A program made the translations under genes and the position numbers. Of a DNA stretch of 64,000 nt, positions 51,992-60,711 are shown piece after piece (positions within the stretch are counted from its first letter, which is position 1; the number at the start of each line of letters is the position of its first letter). The notes beneath the pieces are model-generated. The model worked only from the letters and a program-made list of their open reading frames with translations, was not told the DNA's origin and searched no databases. Origin of the DNA: Bacillota bacterium (GTDB taxonomy: Bacteria > Bacillota > Clostridia > Oscillospirales > Acutalibacteraceae); assembly GCA_023416955.1 (NCBI GenBank), contig JAEZGM010000005.1, positions 62,001 through 126,000 of the forward strand, read 5' to 3'.

Positions 51992-52750
51992 TCACTTTGA
52001 AAAAAGATAAGAAGTCATGGACAGGCTGCCCAGCACGCAGTCGGCATTAAACACCTCGGCTTCGTCCGTTTCCTCCGCCGCGCCCAGAATATAGAGCAGC
52101 GGGTAGAAATGATCCGGATACGGCACGGAAAGACGCGCGCTTTCGCCCGCGCTGTCGTAATGAACCGCCTTGTCAAAGTCTTTGCCTTCAATCGCGGTGC
52201 GGATCGCTGCGTCAAACTGCTGTGCCCAATCGTACGCTCCGCCGCTATAATCAACCAGCCGCAGATTATGCACCACGTTTCCGCTTCCGATGACCAGAAC
52301 GCCCTCATCGCGCAAAGGGCGCAGCAGCTTTCCGGTTTCAAATACCTGCTGAGGCGTAAGGCTGCCGTCCACACTCATCTGGCATACGGGAATATCCGCT
52401 TCGGGGTACATCCAGCGCAGCACGCTCCACGCGCCATGATCAATCCCCCAGCTGTTGTCAGCGGAGGAGTCCGGCACAAGCCGCCGCACTTTTTCCGCAA
52501 GCGCCGCCGTACCGGGCGCGGGGTACTCCACATCGTACAGTTCCTTGGGAAAGCCGTAAAAATCATAGATGGTCTTGGGGTGCTCATCAGTTTGCAGCCG
52601 TGTTCCTTCCACGTACCAATGTGCGGAAATCATCAGAATTGCCTCGGGCTTCGGTATTTTCTCCGCAATGCTTCGCCACCCCCGGCTGTATGGATTGTCC
52701 TCGACCGCGTTCATAGGGCTTCCGTGCCCGACAAAAGCAACCGGCATCAT
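51992..52750 (-). CDS. DODA/YgiD-type extradiol ring-cleavage dioxygenase
   Basis: A 252-residue non-haem metal enzyme of the LigB superfamily. Metal ligands lie in FVGHGSPMNAVEDN, ISAHWYVEGT, and the late IGSGNVVHNLRL. YgiD from E. coli cleaves 4,5-DOPA in vitro. The natural substrate in an anaerobe is unclear because the known reaction needs oxygen. AAAGGAGGCC precedes ATG 52750. Confidence 0.87.
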   Translation of the reverse strand: MMPVAFVGHGSPMNAVEDNPYSRGWRSIAEKIPKPEAILMISAHWYVEGTRLQTDEHPKTIYDFYGFPKELYDVEYPAPGTAALAEKVRRLVPDSSADNSWGIDHGAWSVLRWMYPEADIPVCQMSVDGSLTPQQVFETGKLLRPLRDEGVLVIGSGNVVHNLRLVDYSGGAYDWAQQFDAAIRTAIEGKDFDKAVHYDSAGESARLSVPYPDHFYPLLYILGAAEETDEAEVFNADCVLGSLSMTSYLFSK

Positions 52751-52887
52751 ATAAAAGGCCTCCTTTGAAAATCATTTTTATTATTTTCCTGCATTATAGC
52801 ACAGCAGGCGCGTCCTCACAAGGTAAAATGACTTGGGCACAAAGCGGGGGCGGCGGAAAATTCCGCCGCCCATCGTCATACCCTTTA

Positions 52888-54756
52888 TTATTTCACGACC
52901 GGCATATCGCCCGGCTCGTGGGAACCACCGTTAAAATAAATATCATACCAGACAAGGAATACAAAAACAGTCCAGACTTTGCGGCTGTTGTCGCATTTCC
53001 CGTTGTAATGGTCGTTCAGAACACCCATCAGTGCATCTGTATTAAAAAATTCCTTTGCCGCGGCTCCGGTAAACGCTTCCTTTACCACGTTATAGTACTT
53101 CTCGTCGCGAAGCCACACACGAATCGGCACCGGGAATCCCAGTTTCTTTTTCTGTGCGGTTTCGGCGGGCAGATGCTTCACCGCCGCTTTCCGCATGGCA
53201 AATTTCGTGTTTTCTTTGTTTACGCGCAGCTTGCGGGGAATTTGGGAAGCCACGCCGAAAACTTCCTTGTCAAGGAACGGCACGCGCAGTTCGAGCGAGT
53301 TCGCCATGCTCATACGGTCGGCCTTCAACAGGATGTCGCCCACCAGCCAGACATTGAGATCAAGATACTGCATCTTTGTGACGTCGTCCTTGTCCTTGAC
53401 GCGCTCATAATATTTCTTGGTCAGCTCCTGCGGGCGTGTTACCGGAATATCGCTCTTCAGCAGAGCGCGCTTTTCTTCCATCGTGAACATGCTGCAGTTG
53501 CCGATGAAGCTTTCCTCAATCGGCTGCGCGCCGCGAATCAGAAAATTCTTTCCCTTGAACGCAAACGGCAGCTTCTTCGCCAGCGCGGCAAGCGCTTTGC
53601 GCAGACCGAGCGGCAGCTTCTTATACGCTTCAAAGTCGTCCGGCTCATGGTAAATGTTGTACCCGCCGAACAGCTCGTCCGCACCTTCGCCGGAAAGGAC
53701 GACTTTTACATATTCACTCGCCATTTTGGATACAAAATAGAGCGCAATGCAGGAAGCGTCTGCCAAAGGCTGATCCATATGGTACTGCACCTTGCGGATA
53801 TTGCCCCAGTACTCGTCGTCGGAAATCACCTTGCAGTGATGCTCCACGCCGACTTTTTCTGAAAGGCTCTTGGCCCAGCTGATTTCGTTGTACTTTTCCC
53901 CGTGGTCGAATCCGACGGTAAACGTTTTCTGCCCTTTGAAGTAAGTGGAAACATAACTGGAGTCCACGCCGCTGGAAAGAAAGCAACCGACCTCCACGTC
54001 GCTGATTTTGTGGGCATTGACGGAATCTTCAAAGATTTTTTCGATTTCGGTGACCGCCTGCTCCTCCGTCATGCTGTCATCCGCGTGGAACTGCGGTTCC
54101 CAGTAGCGGTGCGTTTCCACCTTCCCGTCGCGGTACCAGAGGTAATGCGCGGGCATCAGGCAGAACACATTTTCAAAAAATGTTTCAGGGGGCACGGCGT
54201 ACTCAAAAGAAATGTAATTGTTGAGCGCGTTGCGGTTCAGCTTCTTTTCAAATCCAGGGAATTCAAGAATGCTCTTGATTTCCGACCCGTAAACAAAGCT
54301 GTTGCCGACCTGCGTGTAATGCATAGGCTTAATTCCGAAATAGTCGCGGGCAATGAACAGGCTCTGATCCTTTGTATTCCAGATTGCAAACGCGAACATA
54401 CCTCGCAGTTTGTTCAGCAGCTCCTCGTGCCATTCCTCGAACCCGTGTACCAGCACTTCGGAGTCAGTCTGTGTGTAAAAGCGGTGTCCTTTTTCGATCA
54501 GCGTTTTGCGAAGCTCCTGATAGTTGTAGATTTCACCGTTAAACATTAAAACGAGCGTTTTATCCTCGTTATAAATCGGCTGGTCGCCTGTGGAAGCAAT
54601 ATCAATAATGCTCAGTCTGCGAAAGCCCATCGAAATTTTACCGTCCGAATAGATGCCGCTGGAATCCGGCCCCCTGTGCGTAATCACATCCGTCATATTT
54701 TTGATTGCGTCATCGCGGTCGATTACTTCACCTGTAAATCCACAAAGTCCACACAT
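52888..54756 (-). CDS. asnB: Asparagine synthase (glutamine-hydrolysing)
   Basis: A 622-residue enzyme making asparagine from aspartate, glutamine and ATP. The N-terminal glutaminase domain uses Cys2 (MCGLCGFTGEV) and shows ITHRGPDSSG and LMFNGEIYNYQEL. The synthetase PP-loop is FLSSGVDSSYVS, with VLSGEGADELFGGY following. The stop comes 25 residues after the last conserved block. It starts 3 bases after the CpXC gene, so the two are co-transcribed. Confidence 0.95.
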   Translation of the reverse strand: MCGLCGFTGEVIDRDDAIKNMTDVITHRGPDSSGIYSDGKISMGFRRLSIIDIASTGDQPIYNEDKTLVLMFNGEIYNYQELRKTLIEKGHRFYTQTDSEVLVHGFEEWHEELLNKLRGMFAFAIWNTKDQSLFIARDYFGIKPMHYTQVGNSFVYGSEIKSILEFPGFEKKLNRNALNNYISFEYAVPPETFFENVFCLMPAHYLWYRDGKVETHRYWEPQFHADDSMTEEQAVTEIEKIFEDSVNAHKISDVEVGCFLSSGVDSSYVSTYFKGQKTFTVGFDHGEKYNEISWAKSLSEKVGVEHHCKVISDDEYWGNIRKVQYHMDQPLADASCIALYFVSKMASEYVKVVLSGEGADELFGGYNIYHEPDDFEAYKKLPLGLRKALAALAKKLPFAFKGKNFLIRGAQPIEESFIGNCSMFTMEEKRALLKSDIPVTRPQELTKKYYERVKDKDDVTKMQYLDLNVWLVGDILLKADRMSMANSLELRVPFLDKEVFGVASQIPRKLRVNKENTKFAMRKAAVKHLPAETAQKKKLGFPVPIRVWLRDEKYYNVVKEAFTGAAAKEFFNTDALMGVLNDHYNGKCDNSRKVWTVFVFLVWYDIYFNGGSHEPGDMPVVK

Positions 54757-54758
54757 TT

Positions 54759-55415
54759 TTATTCATCCTCTCCGCGGTATTCCCGCAGTATCTTTCGGGC
54801 GGTTTCGGCATCCACAGCCTGAAATTCTTCTTCGGAGCAGCCCACACTCTCCACTATTTCCAACGATTTGCGGTACACTTCCATCCGTGTACTCTGCACC
54901 GCCGGCTCCTGCTGACCGTGCAGAAAAAAGGAAAACGTCATTCGTCCGGCGGCTTCGTCCAGCGAACAGAAATAGCAGGAATCCACGACCGCTCCGTGTT
55001 TTTGATTTGCAACGTCCAGCATGGCCAGCTTGGTGAGTTCCGCGGCAAAGTCATTCAGCCCCGATTCGAAAATCAGCACTTTTTCTTTCAGTTCCGCCAA
55101 AGAAACCACCACGCGCTTTTTCAGTCCGGCGAGCTGGGGGAACTTCTGTTCCACACTCACCGCTCCGAGGGTTCGGTCATTCCCGTTGGGCACCACATAA
55201 ACCATATATTTCAATTCGCTGTCATGATAAAGACAGGGATAAACCAACTGCGCTTCATAACCGCACGCCGGGCACTTCCAGTCGAAGAGCGTTTCATCCA
55301 GCACAACGTTCCTCAGCTCCGGGTTTTTCTGCGCGTCAATTCCGGGGTACATCTGGGTTTTAACAGCCGCACCGCAGCTTGGGCAGCTTACATCCTTGTT
55401 CATCTGCGTTGGCAT
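54759..55415 (-). CDS. CpXC-domain protein
   Basis: A 218-residue cytoplasmic protein. The N-terminal CpXC zinc-ribbon-like domain has CPSCGAAV (about 10-17) and FDWKCPACGYEAQLVYPCLY (about 44-63), and the C-terminal ~140 residues are without known family. Strong AAGGAGG precedes ATG 55415. The gene lies 2 bases upstream of asnB. Function unknown; a metal-binding or regulatory role is guesswork. Confidence 0.8.
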   Translation of the reverse strand: MPTQMNKDVSCPSCGAAVKTQMYPGIDAQKNPELRNVVLDETLFDWKCPACGYEAQLVYPCLYHDSELKYMVYVVPNGNDRTLGAVSVEQKFPQLAGLKKRVVVSLAELKEKVLIFESGLNDFAAELTKLAMLDVANQKHGAVVDSCYFCSLDEAAGRMTFSFFLHGQQEPAVQSTRMEVYRKSLEIVESVGCSEEEFQAVDAETARKILREYRGEDE

Positions 55416-55637
55416 TCCGGTTCCTCCTTAGCCTTTGCGTATTTGGTTATTATATCACAGCAAGGAACAAAAAGGAATACGGTTCGGGCATCATGTGCGC
55501 GCGGCAGGCGAAACTTTCTTTTACATTTTGTCTGACTTGATTTACAAAAATTTGTGACGCTGTATTACAAAGTATTTCCACATGCCGATATTATTTGCAA
55601 ATGCGAAATCATACTGTTATTTTTGGCCTTTTTGCGC

Positions 55638-55643
55638 TATAAT
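55638..55643 (+). promoter_or_regulatory. Probable -10 box upstream of the Cys-rich protein and mnmA
   Basis: TGCGCTATAATAAC, 54 bases before the start codon; no good -35. Confidence 0.45.
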
Positions 55644-55696
55644 AACAGAAGAAAATTTATTATTGATTTGCCGCTTTTGCGGCCGGGAGGTAAGCT

Positions 55697-56248
55697 ATGA
55701 ACTTTTTTGAAAGCCTGTCCAGCAATCTTACAAAGGCGGTTGACTTCGTTGTCGACAAAAACCGCAAAGCCGCTATGATTAACCGGCTTCAGGTCGTAAT
55801 TAAAAACGAACGGGAAAATGAATCGCGTGCATATGTCGCGCTGGGAAAATATTATTTCGAGCATCTGCGTGATCCTGAAAACGAGGAAACCGAGCTGCTT
55901 TGCCGCACGGTGGACTTTTCAGACCGCCGCATGAAGAAAGCGTTTGCCAAACTGGATGAAATCACCGCGCCCGAGGGCTGTGAGGAAGACTCCTGTACCG
56001 AATGCGGCAGCGATTGCGATTACTGCCCTTATTCCGAAGAACCGGAAGAAGTGCAGGATCCGGACATTCAGCCCGAGGAACCCTCCGTCGCCCCCGCCCG
56101 TAAGGAGTTCTGCGATGAAAACAATCCCAGTGTTTCCTGCATTGTAAGCAGAGCCAATGAGAATGCGGACGTTCCTTCCGCGGCTTATGCTGATGAAGTA
56201 AACGAAGAGGCCGCGGACGATACAACGGTTCCGCCGGAGTTTTTATGA
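55697..56248 (+). CDS. Acidic Cys-rich protein of unknown function, coupled to mnmA
   Basis: A 183-residue protein. Residues 1-~90 are helical and amphipathic (NFFESLSSNLTKAVDFVVDK, YVALGKYYFEHLRD). Then comes a Cys cluster CEEDSCTECGSDCDYCPY (about 95-112) with five Cys, and a long acidic disordered tail with two further Cys. GGGAGG precedes ATG 55697. Its stop overlaps the mnmA start by 4 bases. The Cys cluster could bind zinc or an iron-sulfur cluster. No family recognised. Confidence 0.75.
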   Translation: MNFFESLSSNLTKAVDFVVDKNRKAAMINRLQVVIKNERENESRAYVALGKYYFEHLRDPENEETELLCRTVDFSDRRMKKAFAKLDEITAPEGCEEDSCTECGSDCDYCPYSEEPEEVQDPDIQPEEPSVAPARKEFCDENNPSVSCIVSRANENADVPSAAYADEVNEEAADDTTVPPEFL

Positions 56249-57321
56249 AAAAAAGAGTAATGCTCGGCATGAGCGGCGGCGTTGACAGCTCGGTCGCTGC
56301 TCTGCTTCTGCTCGAAGCCGGGTATGATGTCACAGGGGTCACGATGCGGCTGCGCCCCGACGAATATATGCAGCAAAGCGCGGCGGGAGGCTGCTGCTCG
56401 CTGGACGATATTGACGACGCGCGCAGGGTCGCCTACAAGCTGGGCATTGAGCATATGGTGCTCAATTTTCAGGAAGTGTTTGAAAAGCAGGTCATCGACT
56501 ATTTCGCAGCGCAGTACGCCGCCGGGCTCACGCCGAACCCGTGTATTGCCTGCAACCGGTACGTAAAGTTCGACGCGATGCTGCGCCGTGCCCGCGAACT
56601 GGACTTTGATTATGTTGCCACGGGGCACTATGCGGTAATTGAGCGGAACGATGCGGGGCGCTGGCTGCTGAAACGTGCGCAGAACAGCAAGGACCAAAGC
56701 TATGTGCTGTATTCATTCACACAGGATCAACTGGCGCAAACGCTGATGCCGCTGGGGAACTACACAAAACCGCAGGCAAGGGCACTGGCGGAGGAAGCGG
56801 GACTTCCCGTCGCGCACAAGCCCGACAGCCAGGAAATCTGTTTTGTGGAGAATAAGGATTACGCCGGATTCATTGAGCAATACACAGGGAATCAGGCGCC
56901 GCCGGGCAGCTTTGTCGATGAGCAAGGGCAGGTCATCGGCCGGCACCGCGGGATTACGCATTACACCATCGGTCAGCGCAAGGGGCTTGGGACAGCCTTC
57001 GGAAAACCGATGTATGTGACGAAAATAGATACACAGCACAACGAAGTAACGCTGGGCGGGGAAGGCAGCCAGTATTCCGGCTCGCTGACCGCCGCCGATC
57101 TGAATTTCATTCCTTTTGATACATTGGATTTCCCAATCCACGCGCAAGTAAAGGTACGCTATCAGGCGCAGCCCGCACCGGCGGTGCTGACGCCGATGCC
57201 GGGCGGCAGGGTCAGGGTGGAGTTTGAAAGGCCCCAGCGCGCCGTAACTCCCGGACAGGCCGTTGTGTTTTATGACGGCGATCTGGTTCTTGGCGGCGGT
57301 ACTATCCAGACGGAAACATAA
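56245..57321 (+). CDS. mnmA: tRNA-specific 2-thiouridylase MnmA
   Basis: A 358-residue enzyme that thiolates U34 of tRNA-Lys/Glu/Gln. The PP-loop is GMSGGVDSSVAALLL, the first catalytic Cys is in TPNPCIACNRYVKF, and the second in SQEICFVENKDY; GRHRGITHYTIGQRKGLG is the tRNA-binding motif. ATG 56245 overlaps the preceding gene's stop. The transcript probably ends at the P3 hairpin directly after the stop codon. Confidence 0.96.
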   Translation: MKKRVMLGMSGGVDSSVAALLLLEAGYDVTGVTMRLRPDEYMQQSAAGGCCSLDDIDDARRVAYKLGIEHMVLNFQEVFEKQVIDYFAAQYAAGLTPNPCIACNRYVKFDAMLRRARELDFDYVATGHYAVIERNDAGRWLLKRAQNSKDQSYVLYSFTQDQLAQTLMPLGNYTKPQARALAEEAGLPVAHKPDSQEICFVENKDYAGFIEQYTGNQAPPGSFVDEQGQVIGRHRGITHYTIGQRKGLGTAFGKPMYVTKIDTQHNEVTLGGEGSQYSGSLTAADLNFIPFDTLDFPIHAQVKVRYQAQPAPAVLTPMPGGRVRVEFERPQRAVTPGQAVVFYDGDLVLGGGTIQTET

Positions 57322-57325
57322 AAAA

Positions 57326-57415
57326 GAAGGGGCTGCGAAATGACTAAAAATTCATTTCGCAGCCCCTCCCTTACGAAAAATCGCTTATGGGTCATAATTA
57401 GGCCCGCATTCTGTA
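57326..57415. repeat. P3 twin-hairpin element (copy c)
   Basis: Hairpin A GGGGCTGCGAAATGA / TCATTTCGCAGCCCC and hairpin B ATGGGTC-ATAATTA-GGCCCGC, 4 bases after the mnmA stop. With the P1 and P6 copies below it fills most of the 440-bp gap. Confidence 0.85.
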
Positions 57416-57431
57416 TTTCTTTTTGTGAAGA

Positions 57432-57536
57432 CATAGTCAGTTAATTTGAAAATAAAGCCAATTTCCAAGCGTAAAATCTATAGATCACAGATCTTCCGCC
57501 TGTTTTTCGGGCGTTCTCTGAAGTAAACTGACTATA
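57432..57536. repeat. P1 palindromic element, long form (diverged)
   Basis: CATAGTCAGTTAATTTGAAAA ... GAAGTAAACTGACTATA, with the long-form centre CAAGCGTAAAATCTATAGATC. Confidence 0.85.
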
Positions 57537-57653
57537 AATACAAAATCACGATTTCTCTTGCCTCGTCGGTATCTTTATCCCTTGTGCAGCCTTTTTACCA
57601 TGGAATAATTAGGAAGCAAACTGTTCAAAATATGGATGCCGCCCGATTTCCCC

Positions 57654-57760
57654 AGGTCTTGTTTGTAAAATCTAAACTCAAATAATCCGCTTGACTGCGT
57701 CGTTCTATGCTTGATATTTAATATTTCGCACAATCCCCACCTTTTTACAAATAAGGCCTA
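57654..57760. repeat. P6 inverted-repeat element
   Basis: AGGTCTTGTTTGTAAAA ... TTTTTACAAATAAGGCCTA, 107 bp, ending 1 base from the stop codon of the sigma-region-4 gene. Confidence 0.8.
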
Positions 57761-57761
57761 A

Positions 57762-58064
57762 CTAATGCAGTCTGCTGAAGGAATACCCTACTACTCTGCC
57801 CAAACGTGCCCGTGCTTTTTTCAGATGCTTTGATACGGTGGCCGGGGTAACACCCAGTGTATTCGCGGCTTCACGCCCGCTTTTCCCTTCAAAATAGCAC
57901 ATTTGCACACATTCGCGCTGACGTTCAGTCAGTTCCCCCTCCACAGCACGCCGCAACGCACAGAGCATCCTGCGGTAGTCCCCGTCATCCTCTTCATTTG
58001 TCTTTGGGTTCAGATTCAGCCTGTCCCCAAACAGATCAATGCTTAAATTCGACTGCCTTTTCAT
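57762..58064 (-). CDS. Sigma-70 region 4-like DNA-binding protein
   Basis: A 100-residue protein. The C-terminal helix-turn-helix (ELTERQRECVQMCYFEGKSG, then REAANTLGVTPATVSKHLKK) matches sigma-factor region 4. It lacks region 2, so it cannot recognise a -10 box by itself. GGAGG precedes ATG 58064. It overlaps its upstream neighbour by 29 bases. Such proteins occur on mobile elements and as stand-alone regulators; no mobile genes are adjacent here. Confidence 0.8.
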   Translation of the reverse strand: MKRQSNLSIDLFGDRLNLNPKTNEEDDGDYRRMLCALRRAVEGELTERQRECVQMCYFEGKSGREAANTLGVTPATVSKHLKKARARLGRVVGYSFSRLH

Positions 58065-58263
58065 TCTTACCTCCGCGCTGTGTCAAATGATTTCCCGCGT
58101 GCAGACAGTCAAGGTACATTTCATTCAGTGTGAAAATTCTTCTGTACAATTTGGATGCCGTCTCGTTATCGGCGGCTTTTGCCTGCTGCCGAAGCGGTTT
58201 GATGTACTCTTTCAGCCTGTGCGCCTCTTCCAGATATTGCGCGCCCCATTCGTTGTAATCCAT
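58036..58263 (-). CDS. Small helical partner of the sigma-like protein, unknown function
   Basis: A 75-residue, mostly helical charged protein (YLEEAHRLKEYIKPLRQQAK) with one Cys and an HAGNHLTQRGGK tail. AAAGGAGC precedes ATG 58263. Overlap with the sigma-like gene suggests coupled translation and perhaps a complex. No family recognised. Confidence 0.65.
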   Translation of the reverse strand: MDYNEWGAQYLEEAHRLKEYIKPLRQQAKAADNETASKLYRRIFTLNEMYLDCLHAGNHLTQRGGKNEKAVEFKH

Positions 58264-58496
58264 ACTGCTCCTTTCCTTTTCCTCCAGGTTATAATTTAAT
58301 ACTAGTACGGAAGAGGCGCCCTTACAAGAGATAATAAGAACAAATGTTCTATTTTGTTCTTTTAAGAGACATTAATGGGACTTTGTATATTATTTTTTAA
58401 AATTCCATTTTATGGGATTTTAACTACTTTTCTTCTTGTTAATCTTAAGAAAAAGTGATAAACTGTTATTATATTCGGGCGTAAGGGAGAACGTGA

Positions 58497-58829
58497 ATGA
58501 AACGGAACATCTGTGCAATTCTGTTAATCGCCGTACTCATAATTCCTCTTGCGGGATGCGCAAGGATAAGACCCAAAGAAAATCGTGACAGCATCGTGGG
58601 TACGTGGACCGATTCCTACGAGCTGACCAAATATCAGTTTCAATCAAACGGAAAAATGAAAATTGAAGCGCTCAATTTAGGTTCCTTCAAAGGCACCTAC
58701 GAAATTGACGGCGACCAAATTACCATCGAATACCGCGTCCTGGTCAAAGATATCAAAAACACCTATCAAATGCGGCTTGACGGAAATATTCTCTATTTGG
58801 ATGACCAGCAGTTTACTCGGACTAAGTAA
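58497..58829 (+). CDS. Small lipoprotein, DUF5640-like
   Basis: A 110-residue lipoprotein. The signal peptide has lipobox LAGC (Cys21). The ~85-residue outer domain (SIVGTWTDSYELTKYQFQSN, GTYEIDGDQITIEY) forms a beta-rich lipocalin-like fold typical of DUF5640-type proteins. GGGAG precedes ATG 58497. Followed by half of a P1 element and a P3 copy that probably end the transcript. Function unknown. Confidence 0.8.
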   Translation: MKRNICAILLIAVLIIPLAGCARIRPKENRDSIVGTWTDSYELTKYQFQSNGKMKIEALNLGSFKGTYEIDGDQITIEYRVLVKDIKNTYQMRLDGNILYLDDQQFTRTK

Positions 58830-58830
58830 T

Positions 58831-58851
58831 TTCTAAAGTGAACTGACTATA
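58831..58851. repeat. P1 half element (right end)
   Basis: TTCTAAAGTGAACTGACTATA, one arm only, 2 bases after the lipoprotein stop. Confidence 0.75.
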
Positions 58852-58857
58852 AAAGCA

Positions 58858-58948
58858 AAATGCGGGCCTAATAATGACCCGCAAGCGATTTACCGAAAAG
58901 AAGATGTTGCGAAATGAGTTCTCACTCATTTCGCAACATCTTCTTTTC
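58858..58948. repeat. P3 twin-hairpin element (copy d, inverted)
   Basis: Hairpin B GCGGG-CCTAATAATGA-CCCGC, then hairpin A AAGATGTTGCGAAATGAG / CTCATTTCGCAACATCTT. The A hairpin overlaps the end of tadA and can serve as its terminator. Confidence 0.85.
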
Positions 58949-59396
58949 CATTTCTTAACTTTCGAAAAAAATCCGTCAGCAGAGCGGCGCATTCCTCTTC
59001 CAGAACACCGCTCATCAGCTCCGGGCGGTGATTGTACGGCAATTCAAACAGGTTCATAACGGAGCCGCAGGAGCCCGCTTTCCTGTCCTTCGCGCCAAAC
59101 ACAACCCGGGGAATCCGCGCATTAATAATGGCACCTGCGCACATCGGACACGGCTCCAGTGTCACATAAAGCTCACACTGCCACAGCCGCCAGCCGCCCA
59201 ACGTCCGGCAAGCCTGATCGATCGCTTCCAGTTCCGCGTGGAAAAGCGCATTCTTCCCCGTTTCACGCCGGTTGCGCCCCGTACCCACGACCCGGTCGCC
59301 GCAGACCACAACGGCGCCTACCGGGACTTCGCCCTCCCGCGCCGCTTCGCGCGCCAACGTCAGTGCCTGACGCATCCACTCTTCTTCTCTGCTCAT
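58926..59396 (-). CDS. tadA: tRNA-specific adenosine deaminase
   Basis: A 156-residue zinc deaminase converting A34 to inosine in tRNA-Arg(ACG). Zinc and catalytic residues are in FHAELEAI and EPCPMCAGAIINARI. It begins 1 base after the CPBP gene's stop (TGATATG), so it is translationally coupled with only a weak ribosome site. Its last codons run into a P3 hairpin arm. Confidence 0.95.
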   Translation of the reverse strand: MSREEEWMRQALTLAREAAREGEVPVGAVVVCGDRVVGTGRNRRETGKNALFHAELEAIDQACRTLGGWRLWQCELYVTLEPCPMCAGAIINARIPRVVFGAKDRKAGSCGSVMNLFELPYNHRPELMSGVLEEECAALLTDFFRKLRNGKEDVAK

Positions 59397-59397
59397 A

Positions 59398-60414
59398 TCA
59401 ATAACTAACCAATATTTTGATGGAGGAATACAACGCGAAAATAATCATCGCCACGCCACCCGGGTTTGCGAACAGTGCCCCCAGCTTAGCGGAAAAAGGA
59501 AGCCCCGGGTTCGGAGCCTCGCTGCGGAAAAAGCTCTTATCCTTAATCATCAGCCAGATCAGCGATAAAACGCCCAGTGCAATCATTACGAGCATCACAA
59601 CGGAGCTCGCCTGGTTCATAGCCTCGTCTCCATTGTAGCGCTGAACCATTTCAAGCGCATAGGAAATCGAATTATTCAGGAAGTGAATCACGATGGAAGT
59701 CCAAAGCGAGCCGGTGCGCACAACAACCAGCGCCATTACCAGCCCGGCGATGAACGCAAACACCATTTGCACAAAATTGCCGTGATACAAGCCAAAAAGC
59801 ATCGCCGACCCAACAATCGCAAAACCGTTTCCATACTTGCGAAGGCTTTGCAGCACAAGACCGCGGAACAAAAGCTCCTCAACAATCGGCGGAATAACAC
59901 AGATTACGATTCCGTATAAAATCAGAATAGCCGGATCGTCGGTCAGCGGCGACTGGGGCATATCTCCGCTGAATCCAAGCGCTTTTTCAATTGCTACCAC
60001 AATATTCGCGGGGATATTGGCAAGCATACACACAGCCGCGCCAAAAAAGACGCAGGCCGCGGTTCTGAAAAAGCCTGTTTTTTGAAACGGCAAAAAGTTT
60101 CTCAGAGAAACTCGTTTAAAAGCAAAATATAAAAGCACCGGAACGGAAAGCCCCACTACATAACCCGCCGCCGTGGTAAGGTAATATAAAATCGGCGTAA
60201 AACCGTTAAAATCCGGATTTGAATAATCTGCGGTGTAACCCACCGCTTTCAAATAATAAGGGCACAGGAACCCTTCAATTCCGATCATCAGCAGCAAAGC
60301 CGCGACGACGACCCAGCAGACCGCATTGGACGTTTTGCGTAAATTCTTTTTTACACCCCACGCCATATTGTATGCTTCATAATTGAAATTCGGAGAATAG
60401 GGCGGATAGTACAT
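59398..60414 (-). CDS. CPBP-family intramembrane metalloprotease
   Basis: A 338-residue membrane protein with about eight helices. The CPBP/Abi motif 1 is PPIVEELLFRGLVLQSL (EExxxR, near residue 177), and motif 2 is AMLFGLYHGNFVQMVFAF (His near 210). A further His-Asn motif is FLNNSISY. Family roles range from CAAX-prenyl processing to bacteriocin self-immunity; substrate unknown. AAGGAGGATCT precedes ATG 60414. Co-transcribed with tadA. Confidence 0.9.
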   Translation of the reverse strand: MYYPPYSPNFNYEAYNMAWGVKKNLRKTSNAVCWVVVAALLLMIGIEGFLCPYYLKAVGYTADYSNPDFNGFTPILYYLTTAAGYVVGLSVPVLLYFAFKRVSLRNFLPFQKTGFFRTAACVFFGAAVCMLANIPANIVVAIEKALGFSGDMPQSPLTDDPAILILYGIVICVIPPIVEELLFRGLVLQSLRKYGNGFAIVGSAMLFGLYHGNFVQMVFAFIAGLVMALVVVRTGSLWTSIVIHFLNNSISYALEMVQRYNGDEAMNQASSVVMLVMIALGVLSLIWLMIKDKSFFRSEAPNPGLPFSAKLGALFANPGGVAMIIFALYSSIKILVSY

Positions 60415-60569
60415 AGATCCTCCTTTTAAGCATTGCGCTTAACAGATTATAACCATTCCTCCTCAGTCCACATAAGAAATTATAGCAGACCGAGATAAAA
60501 GAAATCGCGCTCGTATTACAAGAGCGCGAAAAATCAAGAATTTAAACTTACTGCCAGTTTCGGGAAATT

Positions 60570-60646
60570 TGGCGCGCCCGAAGGAATTCGAATCCCCGAC
60601 CTTCCGCTTAGGAGGCGGACGCTCTATCCAGCTGAGCTACGGGCGC
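60570..60646 (-). tRNA. tRNA-Arg (anticodon CCT)
   Basis: A 77-nt tRNA. The acceptor arms are GCGCCCG / CGGGCGC, the D-arm has AGCTCAGCTGGATAGAGC, the anticodon stem-loop is TCCGC-CTCCTAA-GCGGA, and the T-arm has GGTTCGAATCC-like GGGATTCGAATTCC. CCA is encoded. Reads AGG. Confidence 0.97.
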
Positions 60647-60711
60647 ATATAACTCCCCTATTATAAATTACTGCATGGCATTTGTCAATCAATGCCCGGA
60701 ATTTTAACCGC

